Below, piece by piece: positions 6,592 through 7,756 of a DNA stretch of 7,756 nucleotides. Positions within the stretch are counted from its first letter, which is position 1. Each line of letters opens with the position of its first letter. A program made the translations under genes and the position numbers. Source of the stretch: Syntrophales bacterium (GTDB lineage: Bacteria > Desulfobacterota > Syntrophia > Syntrophales > UBA2210); assembly GCA_030655735.1 (NCBI GenBank), contig JAUSPK010000087.1:1-7756 (forward strand). The letters run 5' to 3'. Below the pieces are notes generated by a model that was not told the origin of the DNA, made no database searches, and saw only the letters and a program-made list of their open reading frames with translations.

Positions 6592-6640
6592 GAGGGCGGG
6601 GACTGCCGGCATATCCCCGCGGCCTTCTCTCGTCCTTTTA
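6590..6640 (+). terminator. Terminator-like hairpin after panB
   Basis: GCGGGGA (6596-6602) pairs perfectly with TCCCCGC (6614-6620) around an 11-base loop. The stem can be extended by GAGAGG (6590-6595) with CCTTCTC (6623-6629) after a small bulge. It is followed by a T-rich but interrupted stretch, TCCTTTTATCT (6633-6643). The hairpin begins within the panB stop codon. It probably ends or attenuates the panG-panB transcript. Confidence 0.6.
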
Positions 6641-6703
6641 TCTCCGCCGGTCGCGGGAGAGGCCACTGCGTTCTTCATGAAGGAGATCTACACACATATC
6701 AAC

Positions 6704-6708
6704 GGAGG
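6704..6708 (+). promoter_or_regulatory. Ribosome binding site for the small membrane protein gene
   Basis: GGAGG six bases upstream of the ATG at 6715-6717. This consensus site is the main sequence argument that the 76-codon frame is really translated. Confidence 0.7.
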
Positions 6709-6714
6709 ATCATT

Positions 6715-6945
6715 ATGAAAAAGACACTGGTGATAGTCCTCCTCGGAGGGCTCATCACCTTCGGGCTGGCACTGAACTACCACTTCATACTCATGGACGG
6801 GGACGCAAAGGTCCTGAAAAAGACCGATCTTACCCTCGACAAGACCTTTGTCGATGCCAGGGGCACGAAAAAGATCAAGCTATATCTCGATCCCGTTCTT
6901 GTGAGGGCCGGGATAAAAGACCTGCTGAGAGATGCCGGAAAGTAA
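6715..6945 (+). CDS. Small hypothetical protein with N-terminal membrane anchor
   Basis: I do not recognise this 76-residue protein. Two lysines at positions 2-3 and a hydrophobic stretch at about residues 4-22 (TLVIVLLGGLITFGLAL) suggest a single membrane anchor or an uncleaved signal segment. There is no cysteine, so it is not a lipoprotein. The remaining 50 residues are charged and lysine/aspartate rich (KVLKKTDLTLDKTFVDARG, residues 32-50), ending in a probable amphipathic helix (VLVRAGIKDLLRDAGK, 61-76). By topology rules this tail would be periplasmic. A consensus GGAGG lies six bases before the ATG, and codon use looks like that of the neighbours, so I take it as real. It lies 123 bases after panB, across a terminator-like hairpin, and converges on the acyl-CoA synthetase gene with a 14-base gap. 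A link to pantothenate synthesis is not supported. Confidence 0.7.
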   Translation: MKKTLVIVLLGGLITFGLALNYHFILMDGDAKVLKKTDLTLDKTFVDARGTKKIKLYLDPVLVRAGIKDLLRDAGK

Positions 6946-6959
6946 TGGATTCGGATTTC

Positions 6960-7756
6960 TCAGGCCGGAGTCATGAGCCTGCGCGCATACTGCCACATCC
7001 GGAAAAAGACCCGCACCCCCGTCTCCGGGAAATTGAAGATGGGGATCTCCCGCTCCATCAGATAGGAGCGGGACAGGGCGATATCATCGGCAGTCCCCAG
7101 AAGTGACACGAAGAAGGGTTTATTTGCCCGCTTTCTGACAAGATCCACAACGGGATCCATCATGCCGGTGCCCCAGCCGGCAAAGGAGATGAAAAAGATC
7201 CCATCCACGCCGTCATCGTCGAGGAGGGCACTTATGATCTCGGTCGAGGTCTTCTCAAACCCGTGTACATTCATGTCCGGATAGGTATCGATGGGGTTGT
7301 TGCGCTTGGGAGAGGTAGAGATGACTGCGGAGAGACGATCCAGGGTCTCCGGTTTGAAGCGTGCCATGGCGAGCCCCTCGTCGGACGCCTGATCGACACT
7401 CATAATCGCCTGGGCCCCGCTGAAGGTAACCAGGGCTATCCGGTTTCCCCGGGGGAGCGGCGCCCACTGAAATCCCATGATCGTCGCCATCAGCTCCTCA
7501 ACCCCATTTACCCGCAGGACACCTGCCTGACGGAGGGCCCCGTCCAGGACGGCATCATTGACGGCAAGGCTCGCCGTATGGGAGGCCGTGGCGGCACTCC
7601 CCTCCTCACTGCGCCCGCCCTTGAGCAGGATGACCGGCTTCTTTCTGACGGCCTTCCGTGCCTCCTCCAGGAATCGCCGTCCATCATGAATATCCTCCAG
7701 GTACAGGCCGATGATCCGTGTCTGCGTATCCCCGGCCAGATATTCGAGGGCATCGC
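6960..7756 (-). CDS. Acyl-CoA synthetase (NDP/ADP-forming) alpha-subunit-like protein, C-terminal part (5' end outside window)
   Basis: The last 264 codons are visible. The frame runs open to the right edge (first full codon 7754-7752), so the ATG at 7490 is internal. The family interconverts acyl-CoA, ADP and phosphate with acid, CoA and ATP through a phosphohistidine. Counting from the first visible codon, YLEDIHDGRRFLEEARKA (18-35), PVILLKGGRSEEGSAATASH (40-59) and the probable phosphorylated His59 in SHTASLA belong to the succinyl-CoA-ligase-like domain. NNPIDTYPDM and the last 100 residues form the second ligase-CoA domain. The sequence stops there without an ATP-grasp domain, as in separate alpha subunits of archaeal-type acetyl-CoA synthetases. 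The usual glycine-rich NAGGPGV is replaced by FSGAQAI (109-115). The substrate cannot be told. A beta (ATP-grasp) subunit is not downstream and might lie upstream, beyond the window. Confidence 0.88.
   Translation of the reverse strand, partial: DALEYLAGDTQTRIIGLYLEDIHDGRRFLEEARKAVRKKPVILLKGGRSEEGSAATASHTASLAVNDAVLDGALRQAGVLRVNGVEELMATIMGFQWAPLPRGNRIALVTFSGAQAIMSVDQASDEGLAMARFKPETLDRLSAVISTSPKRNNPIDTYPDMNVHGFEKTSTEIISALLDDDGVDGIFFISFAGWGTGMMDPVVDLVRKRANKPFFVSLLGTADDIALSRSYLMEREIPIFNFPETGVRVFFRMWQYARRLMTPA

Noticed and set aside
6946..6990. Bidirectional terminator between the convergent small gene and acyl-CoA synthetase gene
   Set aside because: Only a 5-bp CAGGC/GCCTG stem with an 11-base loop is visible and no T-tract follows on either strand.
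6960..7490. Treating the minus-strand frame from ATG 7490 as a complete 176-residue protein
   Set aside because: The same frame continues without a stop to the window edge and encodes conserved family sequence, including the phosphohistidine motif, so 7490 is an internal methionine.

Overview
The window looks like ordinary chromosomal DNA from a GC-rich bacterium, most likely a deltaproteobacterial (Desulfobacterota-type) lineage. This rests on the run tilS-ftsH-folP, a gene order I associate with Geobacter-like and sulfate-reducing or syntrophic deltaproteobacteria. It also rests on a dihydropteroate synthase with a long N-terminal extension, and on a neighbouring acyl-CoA synthetase (NDP-forming) subunit gene. 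The lineage is an inference from gene content; no rRNA or other taxonomic marker is present. I see no mobile element, CRISPR array, tRNA or rRNA gene, and no obvious shift in base or codon use.

Left part (1-4582, all on the minus strand, read right to left): a HAD-family phosphatase, tilS (tRNA-Ile lysidine synthetase), ftsH (membrane AAA+ zinc protease) and folP (dihydropteroate synthase, cut by the left edge). Gaps are 33, 39 and 0 bases, so this is probably one operon for RNA modification, membrane protein quality control and folate synthesis. A minus-strand promoter candidate lies at 4680-4707.

Middle (4583-4898): a 316-base divergent intergenic region. It holds the minus-strand promoter candidate and a plus-strand promoter candidate with a perfect TTGACA -35. 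Just downstream is a possible structured RNA leader: an 8-bp closing stem around internal hairpins, then a GC-rich hairpin with six T residues that ends five bases before the next start codon. This is the least explained part of the window.

Right part: on the plus strand, a Rossmann/DUF2520 protein that is probably a PanG-type ketopantoate reductase overlaps panB (ketopantoate hydroxymethyltransferase) by 8 bases. Together they would carry out the two consecutive steps from 2-oxoisovalerate to pantoate, for pantothenate and CoA synthesis. A terminator-like hairpin, which can also form an alternative pairing, separates them from a 76-residue membrane-anchored protein of unknown function. Convergent to it, on the minus strand and cut by the right edge, is the C-terminal part of an ADP-forming acyl-CoA synthetase alpha subunit carrying the phosphohistidine motif.

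No clearly new multi-gene system is visible. The best leads are the structured leader before panG, the DUF2520-panB pairing, the uncharacterised N-terminal extension of FolP, and the orphan small membrane protein.
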